Assembly: GCF_009870125.1 (NCBI RefSeq)
Contig: NC_046679.1
Span: forward strand, 11,594,001 to 11,658,000
Reading direction: 5' to 3'
Source of the DNA: Drosophila pseudoobscura
Lineage: Eukaryota > Arthropoda > Insecta > Diptera > Drosophilidae
DNA: 64,000 nucleotides
The stretch's first letter is position 1. Each line of letters begins with the position of its first letter. Shown here one piece after another: positions 1 to 11,741 of this stretch. A program made the translations under genes and the position numbers. Under the pieces are notes generated by a model. That model was not told the origin of the DNA. It saw nothing but the letters and a program-made list of their open reading frames with translations, and ran no database searches.

Positions 1-636
1 CATGATTTCAGATATTATTATTTCCCTGGACGACAGATTCCTCTACGTCAACTGTTGGATGCACGGCGATGTCCGGCAGTACGACATCAGCGACCCGGAG
101 CACCCAAAGCTGACGGGCCAGCTATTCCTAGGAGGTGCCATATGCAGCGACCTAACCAACGTCGTTGTAAAGGAGGATAAAGAATTGACAGTGAGTGTTA
201 AATGAAAGAATACACTTGAGTTGGTTCTTAATTGCATCGCACAGGAGAGACCACCAGCACGCTATGTCAAAGGCCGCCGCCTGGAAGGTGGCCCGCAAAT
301 GATGCAGCTCTCCCTGGACGGAAAGCGTTTGTATGTCTCATCATCTCTATACTCCCCCTGGGACAAGCAGGTGAGCTGCCATCAATAGGATTAGGCCGTA
401 TACGAGGACATTTTATGAAAACAATCCCTTATTCATTTCAGTTTTATCCCAAGATGGTGTCCAAGGGTGGTCATGTTTGCCTAATTGATGTGGATACTGT
501 GAATGGTGGCATCTCGTTGAATGAGGACTTCTTCGTGGACTTTGCAAACGAGCCCTATGGTCCTGGGCTGCCCCATGAAATGCGTTATCCCGGTGGGGAC
601 TGCACTTCGGATATTTGGCTGGCTAACGATGAATAA
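1..636 (+). CDS. CG7966: Selenium-binding protein 1 / methanethiol oxidase (SELENBP1), 3' part
   Basis: The C-terminal three exons are at about 1-190, 245-370 and 442-636 (TAA), joined through GT-AG introns. The translation reads [16 protein letters not shown], then [16 protein letters not shown], then ends in [13 protein letters not shown], which closely follows the C-terminal half of vertebrate SELENBP1. Family knowledge: these cytosolic proteins fold as a beta-propeller and oxidise methanethiol to hydrogen peroxide, formaldehyde and hydrogen sulfide. The 5' part lies left of the window, so the start and the catalytic N-terminal half cannot be inspected. The CG number is from memory. The gene converges on the minus-strand TMEM135-like gene with about 400 bp between stop codons. 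Confidence 0.9.
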
Positions 637-1042
637 ATCATAATATCTCGTGCCATTTATCTCCAAGACAAGGCTTTTAACAGATAATTCATATTTAATT
701 ATAATTAATGTTTGGAGATATCTCATTCTCATCTTCATTCACATAACTGGAGACATCGCCGGCGTATCGCTTTTTCTTCAAAATAAAATCCAAAAGCAAG
801 TTTTGGGTTAATGTATGCGTATAGTTTATAACAAAAGACGACGTTTATCTGGTTTTCTAATCGGTCTCATAACTTTGATGCTATGTTGGTCTATGCTAAA
901 ACCAAAATGATGTTCTTGGAGACCTGTTGACTGCCGTTAGTATGACATTTTCGTTGGGTAGCTTCATCAGGTTCAGCAAACGCTGGCCACTGCAATAACC
1001 GAGGTCTACACAGGGAATGCAACAGGGAATATTGTAATTTAC
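637..1042. other. Convergent intergenic spacer
   Basis: This AT-rich stretch lies between two convergent stop codons. It should contain both 3' UTRs; an AATAAA occurs on the plus strand near 781. No conserved open frame was seen. Confidence 0.5.
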
Positions 1043-2303
1043 TTACTTGTGGTCGCAGGTACAGTCAATGAAGTCCCTGGCCAGCCCGTTGAGGATATCT
1101 TCGTGGAAAAAGAAGGTGTGCACCAAATAAGCCAGACTGCACGGTATCAACAGCTTGGCCCAGGGTATCTTCTGCAGGAAGGCCAGTAGCTTTTCTTTGC
1201 CAGGGTCCCGTGTGCAGACCTGCTGCCAGATCACCTGGCTGGCTGTGACCATGGCAAAGGTCATTAAGGTCGTGCGATTGAGCAGGGCAAAGGATACACC
1301 GCTGACAAAAGCGGCCACAGCATTCGCCTGCCTCCGCTTCAGCCTCATTCTCAGTAATAACCATTGCATCAACTGGAATAAAAACGAAAACACATGGCAT
1401 GTCTACTCGTACTTTAGATGGGGGGAATAAGGAAACATACTTGAAACAGGCCCATGTAGCCAACCAGGAATCGAGTTGTATCCAGTCGCAGACGCATGAG
1501 GTTTCGGCGCATAATGGCGTGCCCCAAGTCTAGTGCTAAACCAATTCCCAGATAAGTTCCAAACTGGGTTAGACTCTGCCGGAGGCGCTTGCCCGCTGAC
1601 CATTTGGGGTAGTCCACAGGTAAGGGCGTTGGCTTGATGAACCAGAAACCCGAATACTTTTGCGCTTGCTGATAGTGCAAGACCACTAGGGAGCTCAGCA
1701 TGAATACCATCGTCTGGCCCCAACGCGAATGCACCAGACCAAGGTCCCACTGCCGTAGCAGGCTCTCCAAGGCCTGCAACATCATTAGACTCATTTGGGA
1801 CTCTTTCCAGCCACTGCACTCACCGCATGTGTAATGCCAGTCGAAAAGTACAGCAGAACCTGCGGTGGCATCCACCAGCTGAGCTGAGAGGCCAGCCAGC
1901 ACGACAGGTAGGGGGTGTAGATGAACACGAAGCGCCCTTTGAGACGCCGGGCCACGCACATGAAGTAAAACGTGAAGGCATTGATGCAGGAGGCGAAGCT
2001 GACGGACTGCAAATAGTTCTTCACTATAGCCAGGATCGTTCCTTTGGATACCTTGCGCCACTTCAGGACCAGAGGCAGCTGCAAGGAATAGAGAATGCCG
2101 AATGTTTATCTCGGGATTTACTGCCTAATGAAACACTAGCAGACCAGCAGCAAGGGGGAGTAATATTTGGCACTGGACACATGATTGCGGTAGATATTCC
2201 AAAGCAGGGCATGGGTGCAGCTCTGTCCTGGACGGCTGTGCAGGACGCAACAATGCAGGCGATTCAAGGGCCTCTCCAGCAGCTTGCTCGGGGCGACGGC
2301 CAT
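1043..2303 (-). CDS. TMEM135-like multi-pass membrane protein, copy 1
   Basis: Four exons on the minus strand: about 2303-2145, 2078-1824, 1773-1441 and 1372-1043, giving 358 residues. The C-terminal half carries the family pattern GLALDLGHAIMRRN, VGYMGLFQ and AAFVSGVSFALLNR, which in human TMEM135 lies in the Tim17-like repeat region. The N-terminal half corresponds to the cysteine-rich TMEM135 domain. Family knowledge: TMEM135 acts on peroxisomes and mitochondria in lipid handling and mitochondrial dynamics. It is a diverged tandem paralogue of the gene immediately upstream, with matching intron positions. The first donor is odd: the only in-frame choice is a weak GTCTGC at 2144, because a TAG follows six bases later. 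The last codons overlap a good GTAAGT, so a further 3' exon is possible but not needed. Confidence 0.8.
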
Positions 2304-2584
2304 ATCGCGGCGATCGCGGTGACTTCCCGGGACGGACTGTCTGGGTACACCCCATCCCCATGCGAAGCCCCGGCCGAGTGGCCGCTGAAAGCTCGCCAGT
2401 CGGATTGGTTCAAGTCGGATGTTAATATGCAAAACATTGGAAAAGTGTATTTGAACGGAACGCACATAAAACAATAGTCTAATCGATTCAACACAGGCGG
2501 GCTAGGCGCTTTCTGATGTTTAATGCGCTGTGGAAGAAGGGAACGAAACTGTAATTTGAGCAGCCGATAAATCCATTCGACTTA

Positions 2585-3913
2585 CTAGTTGGCTGTAGTA
2601 CTGTCGATGATGACGCCGGACAGTCCGCTCACACTCTGCGACTGCAGTACGTAGTTGTGAATGAGGTAGGCCAGAGCGACGGGGAACGCCAGATCTCCGT
2701 AGCCGTAGCCCTGACGCTTCTTTGAGTCCTTCTTCGATCCTTGGTGTCTTGCCCACAGTGTGCGAATGGCCTCTAGCAGGGCGTAACTTAAAATGGTCGG
2801 TTTCGGGTAGAGGAGGTAGCTGAGGCCCCCAAGAAAGCCAGCCCATAGATGCCTGGCCGAGTCCTTGACCACTGGCCCGTGTCGTAGATAGCAGAGAACG
2901 GCCTGAAAATATTGATCTCTTGATTTGAATGCATCGAAATGTGTGTTCTTTACCCTGTAGATGCCCACGTAGCAGCCCAGCCAGGCCGTTGACTGGAGAC
3001 TAAGATGCCTCAAACGCCACTCGCCTGCCTTCGTGCAGCTGATAGTGGCCCTGAAGAGATCCAAAGCGAGTCCAATCATTAGATAGTTGCGTATGCCACG
3101 CACTACGTAAAGACGGCAATCGAGTTCAGGGTGTGTGCACCCCTTTCCATGAAGAGCATCCACAGTCGGTGCAGCGTCAGGCGTTAGAAACCAAAAGCCA
3201 CTATGCCCCCAGCGTCTCTGTTTGCCCTCCAGGATGACGGCGCTGCAGCACATGAAGATCAGAGCTTGCAGCGGCAGGGAACGCGTTACGGCTCTGGCCA
3301 ACGGATTGGAATGAAGCAGAAGACTCTCAATGAGCTGCAAGAGGGTGAGTGCCCTTGAATGAATTATGACCAACTCCATCTACTACTCACTGACTGAAAT
3401 ATGGCCGTGTGCTGGAGGTGCCTCACGCGTCTGGGGAAGCAAGCGCAGATGCTGCCCCCAATGGCAGCCGGAATGAACAGCAACGTGTACAGGTGGAACT
3501 TTCCCAGCAGGTTGCTGCAAACAGCAATGTCAAGGGTTATCAGTCATCGAACATGCCCCGCGTACGTACCGTAGGCTGCACATGGAGATCGATATGAGGC
3601 TGGCATTCGCCACGCCGCCGAGTACCAGTTGGGCATAGTACCACAACGAATCCAGCAGCAGGTTTAACGACAACCAAGCACCTCCCGAACCTCCCGAAGG
3701 GATACTGTGCTTCCCCAAATGCAGCAAGACCACTGGCAGATAATACTTCGAGTTGGACCAGGCAAAGCGCCAGACATTTTCGAGTGCCGCCCACTGGCAA
3801 CTACGCGGATGGAGCAGCTCTTGGCAGCTGCGCCAGCGAATGGTCTCCTCCAACGACTTGCTCAGCGCAGCCATGGAAACACACGACTGGAGGAGAGTCG
3901 GTGCAAACGCCAC
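2585..3913 (-). CDS. TMEM135-like multi-pass membrane protein, copy 2
   Basis: Four exons at about 3913-3570, 3514-3391, 3334-2954 and 2902-2585 give 388 residues, with all phases consistent. The start MAFAPTLLQSC precedes a Trp/Cys-rich N-terminal domain. The middle has GIRNYLMIGLALDLFRA and CYVGIYR, and the end has GFLGGLSYLLYPKPT, all typical of the TMEM135 Tim17-like half. The 51-bp third intron is in frame and stop-free, so retention would insert 17 residues without truncation. About 280 bp separate it from copy 1 in the same orientation, consistent with tandem duplication. The paralogues are strongly diverged in the N-terminal half but share exon boundaries. The likely role is the same peroxisome/mitochondrion-linked membrane function; no experiment-specific claim can be made from sequence. 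Confidence 0.85.
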
Positions 3914-4000
3914 TTGGCTGCCTAAAGAATGCTAATTTATTTCCGAATACTCGTATATAATGAATAATATAGTTTGAATTGCAGAATTCGTTTGCGGCGT

Positions 4001-6194
4001 TTAGTCAACCTCTTCCACGGTGGGTCCGGTGCCATTGCCAGTCTGCTGTTTGCCTTTCTGACCGGCACCGCCATGTAGCTTGGTCATAATGGGACTGCAC
4101 ACGCGTTGGGAGTCCTTTAGGTGGTGCTCGTACTCTTCCTTCTCGGCCAGCGTGTTCTTGTCCAGCCAGGCCGTCTCGGAGGAGCACTTGTCGCGCACCG
4201 TGGTGCGATCGGCATCGGAGAGGACCCCAGAGGCCGCCTCCTCAACCGCCTGCTTGCATCCGTAGAGGTATCCCTCAAGAGTGTTGCGGGCCAGCACCCG
4301 TTCGCGCTGCTTCTCGTCCTCGTCCTTGTACTTCTCGGCATCGGAGAGCATGCGGTCGATTTCGGCCTTGGACAGACGACCCTTGTCGTTGGTGATAGTG
4401 ATCTTCTCGGACTTGCCGGAGCTTTGGTCCTTGGCGGCGACATTCAGAATGCCATCGGCGTTCAGGTCAAAGGTCACTTCAATCTGGGGCACGCCACGTG
4501 GAGCCGGCGGAATGCCGGTCAGGTTGAAGGTGCCCAAGAGATTGTTGTCCTTGGTCATGGCACGCTCGCCCTCGAACACCTGGATGGTCACGGCGTTCTG
4601 GTTGTCGCTGTAGGTGGTGAAGGTCTGCTGCTGCTTGCAGGGAATCCGGGCGTTACGCTCCACCAGCTTGGTCATCACTCCGCCGGCCGTCTCGATGCCG
4701 AGGGAGAGTGGAGCCACGTCCACCAGAAGCAGATCCTGGATCTTGGAGCTGCCGACACCCGTCAGGATGGCAGCCTGCACTGCGGCGCCATAGGCCACGG
4801 CCTCGTCGGGATTGATGGACAAGTTCAACTGCTTGCCTCCAAATAGGTCCTGCAGGAGGCGCTGTATCTTGGGAATACGCGTGGAGCCGCCCACCAGGAC
4901 CACATCGTGGATGGACTTCTTGTCCATCTTGGCATCGCTGAGCGCACGCTCCACTGGCTGCATGGTCGAGCGGAACAGGTCCATGTTCAGCTCCTCGAAG
5001 CGGGCACGCGAAATCTTCGAATAGAAGTCAATGCCCTCGTGCAAGGCATCAATCTCCAAGGAGGCCTCCGTGCTGGAGGACAGCGTGCGCTTGGCCCGCT
5101 CGCAGGCAGTGCGCAGGCGGCGAAGGGCCCGCACATTGCCCTTGATGTCGGCCTTGTACTTGCGCTTGAACTCCTCCATGAAGTGGTTGACCAGACGGTT
5201 GTCGAAGTCCTCGCCGCCCAGATGGGTGTCGCCGGCCGTGGCCTTGACCTCAAACAGCGACCCCTCGTCGATGGTCAGAATGGACACGTCGAAGGTGCCG
5301 CCGCCCAAATCGAATATCAGAACGTTGCGTTCGCCCTTCAGATTCTTGTCCAGACCGTACGCCAAGGCAGCGGCCGTGGGCTCGTTGATTATTCTGAGCA
5401 CGTTGAGACCGGCAATAGAGCCGGCATCCTTGGTCGCCTGCCGCTGGCTGTCGTTGAAGTAGGCCGGCACTGTGATGACGGCATCCTTCACCTTGCCACC
5501 CAGATACAGCTCGGCAATCTCTCGCATCTTGGTCAGGACCATCGAGCTGATCTCCTCGGGGGCAAAGCGCTTGCGCTCGCCCTTGAACTCGATCTCAATT
5601 TTGGGCTTGCCCCCGTCGTTAACGACTTTGAAGGGCCAGTGCTTGAGGTCCTCCTGGATCTTCTTGTCGTCGAACTTGCGGCCAATCAGGCGTTTCGCAT
5701 CGAAGACCGTATTCTTGGCGTTCATGGCAACCTGCGGAGGGTGGGAACGGGTGTGGAAACGGGATTAGCGCATTCGCTATTTATATACGGCCACTATTTG
5801 GCCAAGTGTCGGCAGGCGCCCAGCCACCCACACATGACGCTGATGCTGCTCTCATATTTATTTGTGTACAGTTCCAATTAAATCGCTCAAATCGGATCAC
5901 ATCATCATCTCCATCGCTGCAGCGGGCATCTATGTTCGTATATCTGACCATATCGGCGCACGCTCATATTTGGACAATCATAATTGGCCCCCATTTGGTG
6001 GTGGCCTGACCCTGACTCACCTGGTTCTTGGCCGCATCGCCAATCAGGCGCTCCGTGTCGTTGAATGCCACATAGGAGGGGGTCGTCCGGTTGCCCTGGT
6101 CGTTGGCTATGATCTCCACCTTGCTGTTCTGCCACACTCCCACGCAGGAGTAGGTGGTTCCCAAATCGATTCCGATTGCCGGTATCTTGGCCAT
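4001..6194 (-). CDS. Hsc70-2: Heat shock cognate 70 (cytosolic HSP70 chaperone)
   Basis: Two exons, about 6194-6021 and 5731-4001, join in phase 0 to give 634 residues. The order is: nucleotide-binding domain with [14 protein letters not shown] near residue 8, [12 protein letters not shown] near 195 and the [14 protein letters not shown] loop near 335; the substrate-binding domain; the helical lid; and the cytosolic EEVD tail that binds TPR co-chaperones. The single intron after AAKNQ near residue 58, plus the neighbours rosy and snake, point to Hsc70-2 rather than the intronless heat-inducible Hsp70 genes. Family knowledge: it is an ATP-driven protein-folding chaperone, and the fly gene is reported as testis-enriched. 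The lid ends in a short Gly-rich linker. Long opposite-strand open frames across this gene are codon-bias shadows. Confidence 0.93.
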
Positions 6195-7068
6195 TCTGAC
6201 GCGATCTTGTACGAGTATATGTATCTACCGATTGTTCCAAACTGTTCTCAAAGATTCGGCGGCACTTGCTGCTGCGTCTGCTGTTTTCGATCAACTAAAG
6301 GCGTGCGTTCGTTGCGTCGATTTTTATGGTGCAGCAAATTCTACAAAACGAGCCGAATTTTGTTTTCTTATTTTTTCACACGATAATTTCAAAATGTGTG
6401 TTGTTTCGTGTTTTTGGAGATTCTGACGTTTGTTCTAGACGTGTTTGTTGCTCTCATTGGTGCTGACGTTTAGCTTAAGGCAGACTGCGATTTTTTTGGG
6501 AAATGGTTTTGATCGATGACTGCCTCGATTTGGTTTCGTGTATATAAATGTGTATAAATAAAAGCAATGTAGAGTAATATGCTCCGAATAGTTTTAGATC
6601 TATCATCTTTACCTCTTTCACAAAAATGATTAGGACCAAATGGAACGTAGTCTTTAGATATAGATGCCTATACGATTTGACGAGGATATAGCCTTTAAAA
6701 TACTTGAACTTGACTTTTTAGAATGGATGAACTCCAAAATATTGATATGTATTACATACAATAATTTGCATTAAAGAGATGACATGAGCTGGAACCCCTC
6801 CCCCATCATATGAAATTCTTCAGCAACACAACAGAGTTCAGGAAAAATTTAAACGCACTCCTTAATACATACATTATTTATTAAAATGTATAATTCTTTA
6901 AAAAAAAGTTTATTTTATTCTTTCGAATTGATGAATTCAATTCCCACTAAAAATATACGATTATGTTTGCTTTCTCAAATTGTATAATCTTATTTAAAAT
7001 AAACAACATCAATTTTATATGTTGCTCTCATGCATGAATTTCATCAGAAAATTTTCCGACACCTGTTC
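6195..7068. other. Intergenic region upstream of Hsc70-2
   Basis: This is AT-rich DNA between the Hsc70-2 start and the stop of the small lysine-rich gene. A short GC-richer stretch up to about 6500 probably holds the Hsc70-2 promoter and 5' UTR. I see no convincing array of alternating GAA/TTC heat-shock elements, as expected for a non-inducible cognate gene. No coding potential was noted. Confidence 0.4.
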
Positions 7069-7397
7069 TCAGCGCTTTCCCTTCTTTTTCTTCTTTTGGC
7101 CATCGGGCCAGGCGAAGCCCCGTGATTTGAGCACATCCTGAAACATTCATCTGATGACTACACCGAATCACAGGCATAACAATGGCTCACCTGGACATTA
7201 TGGCACACGTAGTAGGCGTTCTCCATGGCAGCATCGTTGAAGATATCGCAGCCGATGGACTTGCCCACGCCTCCTTTTTTCTTACCGCCGCCTCCGCCAC
7301 CGCCGTCCTTCTTCTTCTTTTCATCTCCCTCACCACTGCCAGCATTACTGGATGTGGAATCCTTGCTATTCCGCTTCTTCTTACTCTTGCCGACCAT
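7069..7397 (-). CDS. SMKR1: Small lysine-rich protein 1 (SMKR1) homologue, 91 aa
   Basis: Two exons, about 7397-7191 and 7137-7069, are separated by a 53-bp GT-AG intron and give 91 residues. The N-terminal half is low-complexity Lys/Ser/Gly (MVGKSKKKRNSK, then runs of K and G). It is followed by a conserved core, DIFNDAAMENAYYVCHNVQD, and RGFAWPDG, and a basic tail of K repeats. The core matches vertebrate SMKR1, which I recall reading roughly [20 protein letters not shown] and RGFHWPG. The function of SMKR1 is poorly known; it is associated with testis and cilia. The start at 7397 is the first Met giving the basic N-terminus; an earlier in-frame codon would add only two residues. Few automatic methods would name this gene because most of it is low complexity. 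Confidence 0.75.
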
Positions 7398-7526
7398 GTT
7401 CAATGTCTCGGATAATAAAATGCAAAATATTTAAGGATTTATTATTGATTTAATAACTATTTCCCTCGTTGCGATGCCTAGCAACTGTAACCAGTTGAAG
7501 CTGAGTATAAAAATAACAGAAGTAAG

Positions 7527-10018
7527 CTAATTCTGATTGGAGAACTCGTTGTAATAGTTCGGCCACACAATGGACGCTATCCAATCAATGTAGGACGAGA
7601 CTCGGGTGTAAACACCTGCATATGTAAAAGGGAAAAAGTTCATAAAAATTACAGATAACATTTCACAATTAAAATATGTTTAATTACCTGGAAACTCGCT
7701 GCGGCAGTAGGTGCCATAGGAAGTGATACCGACCAGATAGTAGCGGAAATGCCTACCGCTCCGGTTACGACGACGACGACGGCGCTCCAAGTTCAACTGC
7801 AATGGACCGCCAGAATCCCCCTGTAAAATATAAATGGGTTAATTAATCAGTACAAAAAAACAAAGCTTTTGGACACCACTCACCTGACAGGTATCGCGAT
7901 TCTTCTCGTAGTCGTGGGCGCATATCTGACTACTCAATATACCTTCTGGAGCACTCTCGTCGGGTGGCAGAGTGCTATTACATTTTTCCAGCGGCACCAC
8001 GGATAGGTCGAGTTCCGTCAGGATGTTGGTTTGAGCCTGGGCAAATCCTGTCGAGCCGTAGCCCATCGAGTGCAGTTTGTTGTAGGGGATCTCGTGTCTC
8101 GCCCACAATCGTACGGGCTTTACAAACCACGTGTACTCCACAGGTCGGTTCAACTGTATCAGTCCTATGTCATGGTAATAGAACGTGGTGTTGTACAGTG
8201 GATAAAGGTAAATCTGTGCCACACGGCGTCTTTGCGGCGCCACATCGTTTTCCCATTCCTTGAGCTTGATGTCTCCGATTTTGACCACATCGGGAGCGGT
8301 GCTAGGCCAAAATAAAAATAGGGAACAAATAAATTACGTGACTTTATTATGTGAAGGAAATGTCCCATTTGTTTGGAGTATTTTTGTTAGTTTTGTTTGG
8401 TGCACACGGAGAAAAAAGTCTTGAATTGTTACTATTTACGATTGTATTGAAAAATGTGAATCAATAGATTTGAGATTGGAAATTTTAATTGGAAATTTTT
8501 CCCTTAATTTTTTATACTAATATGCAAATATTTTATTTATATATATTTTATATTAACTAAATATATAACTTAATAACTAAATATTTTCATATTTAATGAA
8601 ATATAAATTATTCCTAAAAATGTATTTATTTTTTTAAAGTGATTTATATTAAGATCAAATATTAAAAAGACTTTTTAATATATTTATGTTTAAATCAAAG
8701 TGAATTCTATTAATTTCCGGATTTTTCTATTTTAAAACTGAATATTTATATGCAATATTAGTGTGTTTCTTTTTACGATGCCTATTTTCTCTGAGTGTAT
8801 ACCCACTTCAACAAATTTTAAATTGATTTATATATATAGTGGTATAGAGTACGATCCTATAAAGTACTAGTACGTTTTCCGGCTGGGACTTCCCTTTAAA
8901 TCAATTGAATTTGCGCATGCAGCTAAGTTTTCCAAGAACAAATAAGCTCTGGTATTTCTGTGCGATAATAGGGCATCAAAGCTCACACATACACAACACA
9001 TACATACGTACAAGATTTGTTCTCGGAGAAAAGAAATGGAAAGCTTACCCATGTGTGGTTAAGCAGTGAGCGGCCGTAAGCACAAAATACTCACTGATCA
9101 AACTGCCGCCGCATTTGTAATCAATTTCGTGGTTCTCATTGCGGAATCCCAGAGCGGCCTGCATGCCAAGATCGGCGTGGTGGAAGAGCCAGAGAGATGA
9201 AATGAGAGGAGATGAGAGAGATGAGCATGGCCTAATAACTGTTATTAAATCGTAGGGCATCGATCTTGCCAATAGGTGCGACGCGTCAAACTGTTTTAGT
9301 TGTCTCTTTCTCTTTGCTTTGCACGGTTCACAGTGGACGGTGGACGGACGGTCGTATGGTACATTGGCGTGTGGCGTTTTCCATAGTCGGGTCCGGTTTT
9401 ATGTGATTTTTGTTGGGAGTGGAGTGCTGCCTTAATTTTACATATGTACTAACTACTTGTATGCCCCGTCTGTGTACTGACCATGTGTGGGTACTGGCCG
9501 GGTGCGACAATTGACCTGCCGTTGAAGTCATCCTGCAAGTCCTCCATTTCGGCCGTCTTGTTGTAGTTTTGGGCATCCACTTTTTGTTCCGTGTTCAGGA
9601 AGATGTTGTGAAAGTTTCGATGGTGATCTGGGTGAGGTCGGTGGGGAGCGTGCCAATACTTGTTCCCACCACCACCGCCATCACCACGCGGAGGTTGTCG
9701 CGGCCGTGGCCCTCCAGGACATCCAGGCGGGGGCCCGGGCGGTGGAGGTCCCGGCGGGGGCGGACCGGGCGGCGGGGCACCACAGGGCGGTGGCGGTCTA
9801 TAATAGGCGTTAAAGTAACCCGGCGGCCATTGATTGTTGTAACCGTAGTCCCACCTGTTTTGCTCGGGCTGTGTATCGGTGCCGAAACCCCACTGGGCCT
9901 GGCTACCGCCGTTGTCCCAGTACTGTCCATTGACACCAACTCCACCAACGCACAAAACCAAACAAATCAGGCAGAAGAGCCATTGCAGACTGGGAGAGCT
10001 GGGCCGCAGCTTCTCCAT
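7527..10018 (-). CDS. Secreted trypsin-like serine protease with Pro/Gly-rich pro-region
   Basis: Five exons at about 10018-9482, 9158-9049, 8301-7884, 7820-7688 and 7615-7527 give 428 residues. It begins with a signal peptide (MEKLRPSSPS then LQWLFCLICLVLC). A pro-region of about 140 residues has a PPPPGP-type proline/glycine tract. The protease domain opens at NGRSIVAPGQYPHM rather than the usual IVGG, suggesting cleavage after Arg with an atypical new N-terminus. Catalytic His is in TAAHC, Asp in YYHDIGL and Ser in GDSGGPL, so the triad is intact. No six-Cys CLIP domain is seen. A run of six Arg follows the Ser motif. It diverges from snake across about 257 bp, suggesting shared promoter DNA. 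The third exon is preceded by a 747-bp AT-rich intron. The substrate is unknown. Confidence 0.85.
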
Positions 10019-10275
10019 CGCACGTCTCACCCGCTTGACCGACCGAATACAACTGTTGCGACTGAGACTCGAGCGCCGGGGTCTTTCACGAGGAAAGATA
10101 CACAGTTCAAGCAAAACGTTTTATTGATATTCAGCCGAATTTCTAATTGAGCGCCCGCATTAATTAACAAAAACCAAACATACATTAAACAAAAATCCAC
10201 ACAGACACACAAGGGTTTGTTTTGGCATAGGCTGTCGATTCTGTGCTGTGGGATGTGTTCACAAATGCCAGTAGA
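10019..10275. promoter_or_regulatory. Divergent promoter region between a serine protease and snake
   Basis: Only about 257 bp lie between the start codon of the minus-strand protease and that of snake on the plus strand. Both 5' UTRs and both core promoters must lie here or overlap the genes. No clear TATA box was assigned. The arrangement is seen directly; shared regulation is inference. Confidence 0.45.
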
Positions 10276-11741
10276 ATGACGGTGCTCTGGCCCCCAATCA
10301 TCCATCTCCAGCTGACCTGCCTGCTGCTCCTCTCGCTGTCGCGTCGTCTGGAAGGTACGTGGGGTAGTTTGGAGCAGAAATCTTTGCCCTTATTCTCGTC
10401 TCATCTCATTCTTTCAGCGCTTGATGCAATTGAGATCATCAACTACCAGACCACCAAGTACACTCGACTCGGCGATCCTTGGACGCAGCAGGAAGGAGCG
10501 CCGGCAGCGGCGTCAGGCGAGGAAAGGGAGGAAAGCTATTTGAAATTCGATGACGATGCTGAAGTGATGCCACCCGCCTCCGAAGTGCTGCACGAAGGAG
10601 CCTTCTGTCGGCGCAGCTTTGACGGACGCAGTGGCTACTGCATCCTGGCCTACCAGTGCCTGCATGTGATACGGGAGTATCGGGTGCACGGCACCCGCAT
10701 TGACATTTGCACCCATCGGAGCAACGTGCCGGTTATCTGCTGCCCCCTGGCCGACAAGCATATCCTGGCCCAGCGCATCAGTGCAACAAGTGAGTGGACG
10801 CAGCTCCTGAGCCCACACACTGCAGCTCTATTATCAGCGATCTCCCCCAGAATGCCAGGAGTACAACTCTGCCACTAGGCGCCTGCAGCTGGCCGATGCC
10901 GGCAGAACATTCTCCGGGAAACAGTGCGTGCCCAGCGTGCCTCTGATAGTGGGTGGCACACCCACGCGACACGGCCTCTTTCCACACATGACCGCCTTGG
11001 GTTGGACGCAAGGCAGCGGCGATATCAAATGGGGCTGCGGCGGCACGCTGGTCAGCGAGCTCTACGTCCTGACGGCCGCCCACTGTGCCACCTCGGGTAG
11101 GTAAGTGGCGAATTCCTGCTCGGTCACAACTATATCGGATACTTCTTCTTTCCAGCAAGCCCCCGGACATGGTTCGCCTAGGTGTTCAGCAGCTGAATGT
11201 GACCAGTGCGGCGCAGCAGGACATCAAGATCCTAATCATCATCTTGCATCCGAAGTATCGATCCTCCTCCTACTACCACGACATTGCCCTGCTAAAGCTA
11301 ACCAAGCGGGCCCAGCTTTCGGATCAGGTGCGTCCCGCGTGCCTCTGGCAAGTGCCGGAGCTGCAGATCAAAAGCGTCGTGGCCGCTGGCTGGGGGCGCA
11401 CCGAGTTTCTCGGGGCCAAGTCAAATGCCCTGCGACAGGTGAACCTGGATCTGATACCGCAGCAGCGATGCAAGCAGATGTATCGCAAGGAGCGAAGGCT
11501 GCCACGCGGCATCATCGATGCCCAGTTCTGTGCCGGCTATCTGCCAGGTGGCAGGGACACGTGCCAGGGTGACTCCGGCGGACCTCTGCACGCTGTTCTT
11601 CCGGAATACAATTGCGTGGCCTTTGTCGTCGGCATCACGTCCTTTGGCAAGTTCTGTGCGGCACCAAATGCTCCGGGCGTTTACACCAGGATATACAGCT
11701 ACCTCGACTGGATAGAGAAGATTGCGTTTAAGCAGCGCTAA
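10276..11741 (+). CDS. snk: Snake, CLIP-domain serine protease of the dorsal-ventral cascade
   Basis: Four exons at about 10276-10354, 10418-10789, 10851-11100 and 11156-11741 give 428 residues. It has a signal peptide (LQLTCLLLLSLS), an acidic linker, and a CLIP domain near residues 88-137 (FCRRSFDGRSGYC to VICCP). The activation site is PSVPLIVGG near residue 180, cut after Leu as is known for snake. Catalytic His (TAAHC) is near 227, Asp (YYHDIALL) near 275 and Ser (GDSGGPL) near 373. The sequence follows melanogaster snake closely. Family knowledge: snake is a maternal zymogen in the perivitelline fluid, activated by gastrulation defective; it cleaves easter, leading to Spatzle processing and Toll activation. 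It sits between two other secreted proteases, divergent from one and tail-to-tail with the other. Confidence 0.96.

Noticed and set aside
4121-5881. Long plus-strand open frames (241 and 324 codons) opposite Hsc70-2
   Set aside because: They are antisense shadows of strongly codon-biased HSP70 coding sequence, a well-known artefact; no splice sites or family motifs of their own.
9569-10150. 193-codon Arg-rich plus-strand frame
   Set aside because: It is antisense to the Pro/Gly tract of the protease pro-region; GC-rich triplets produce Arg/Gly on the other strand.
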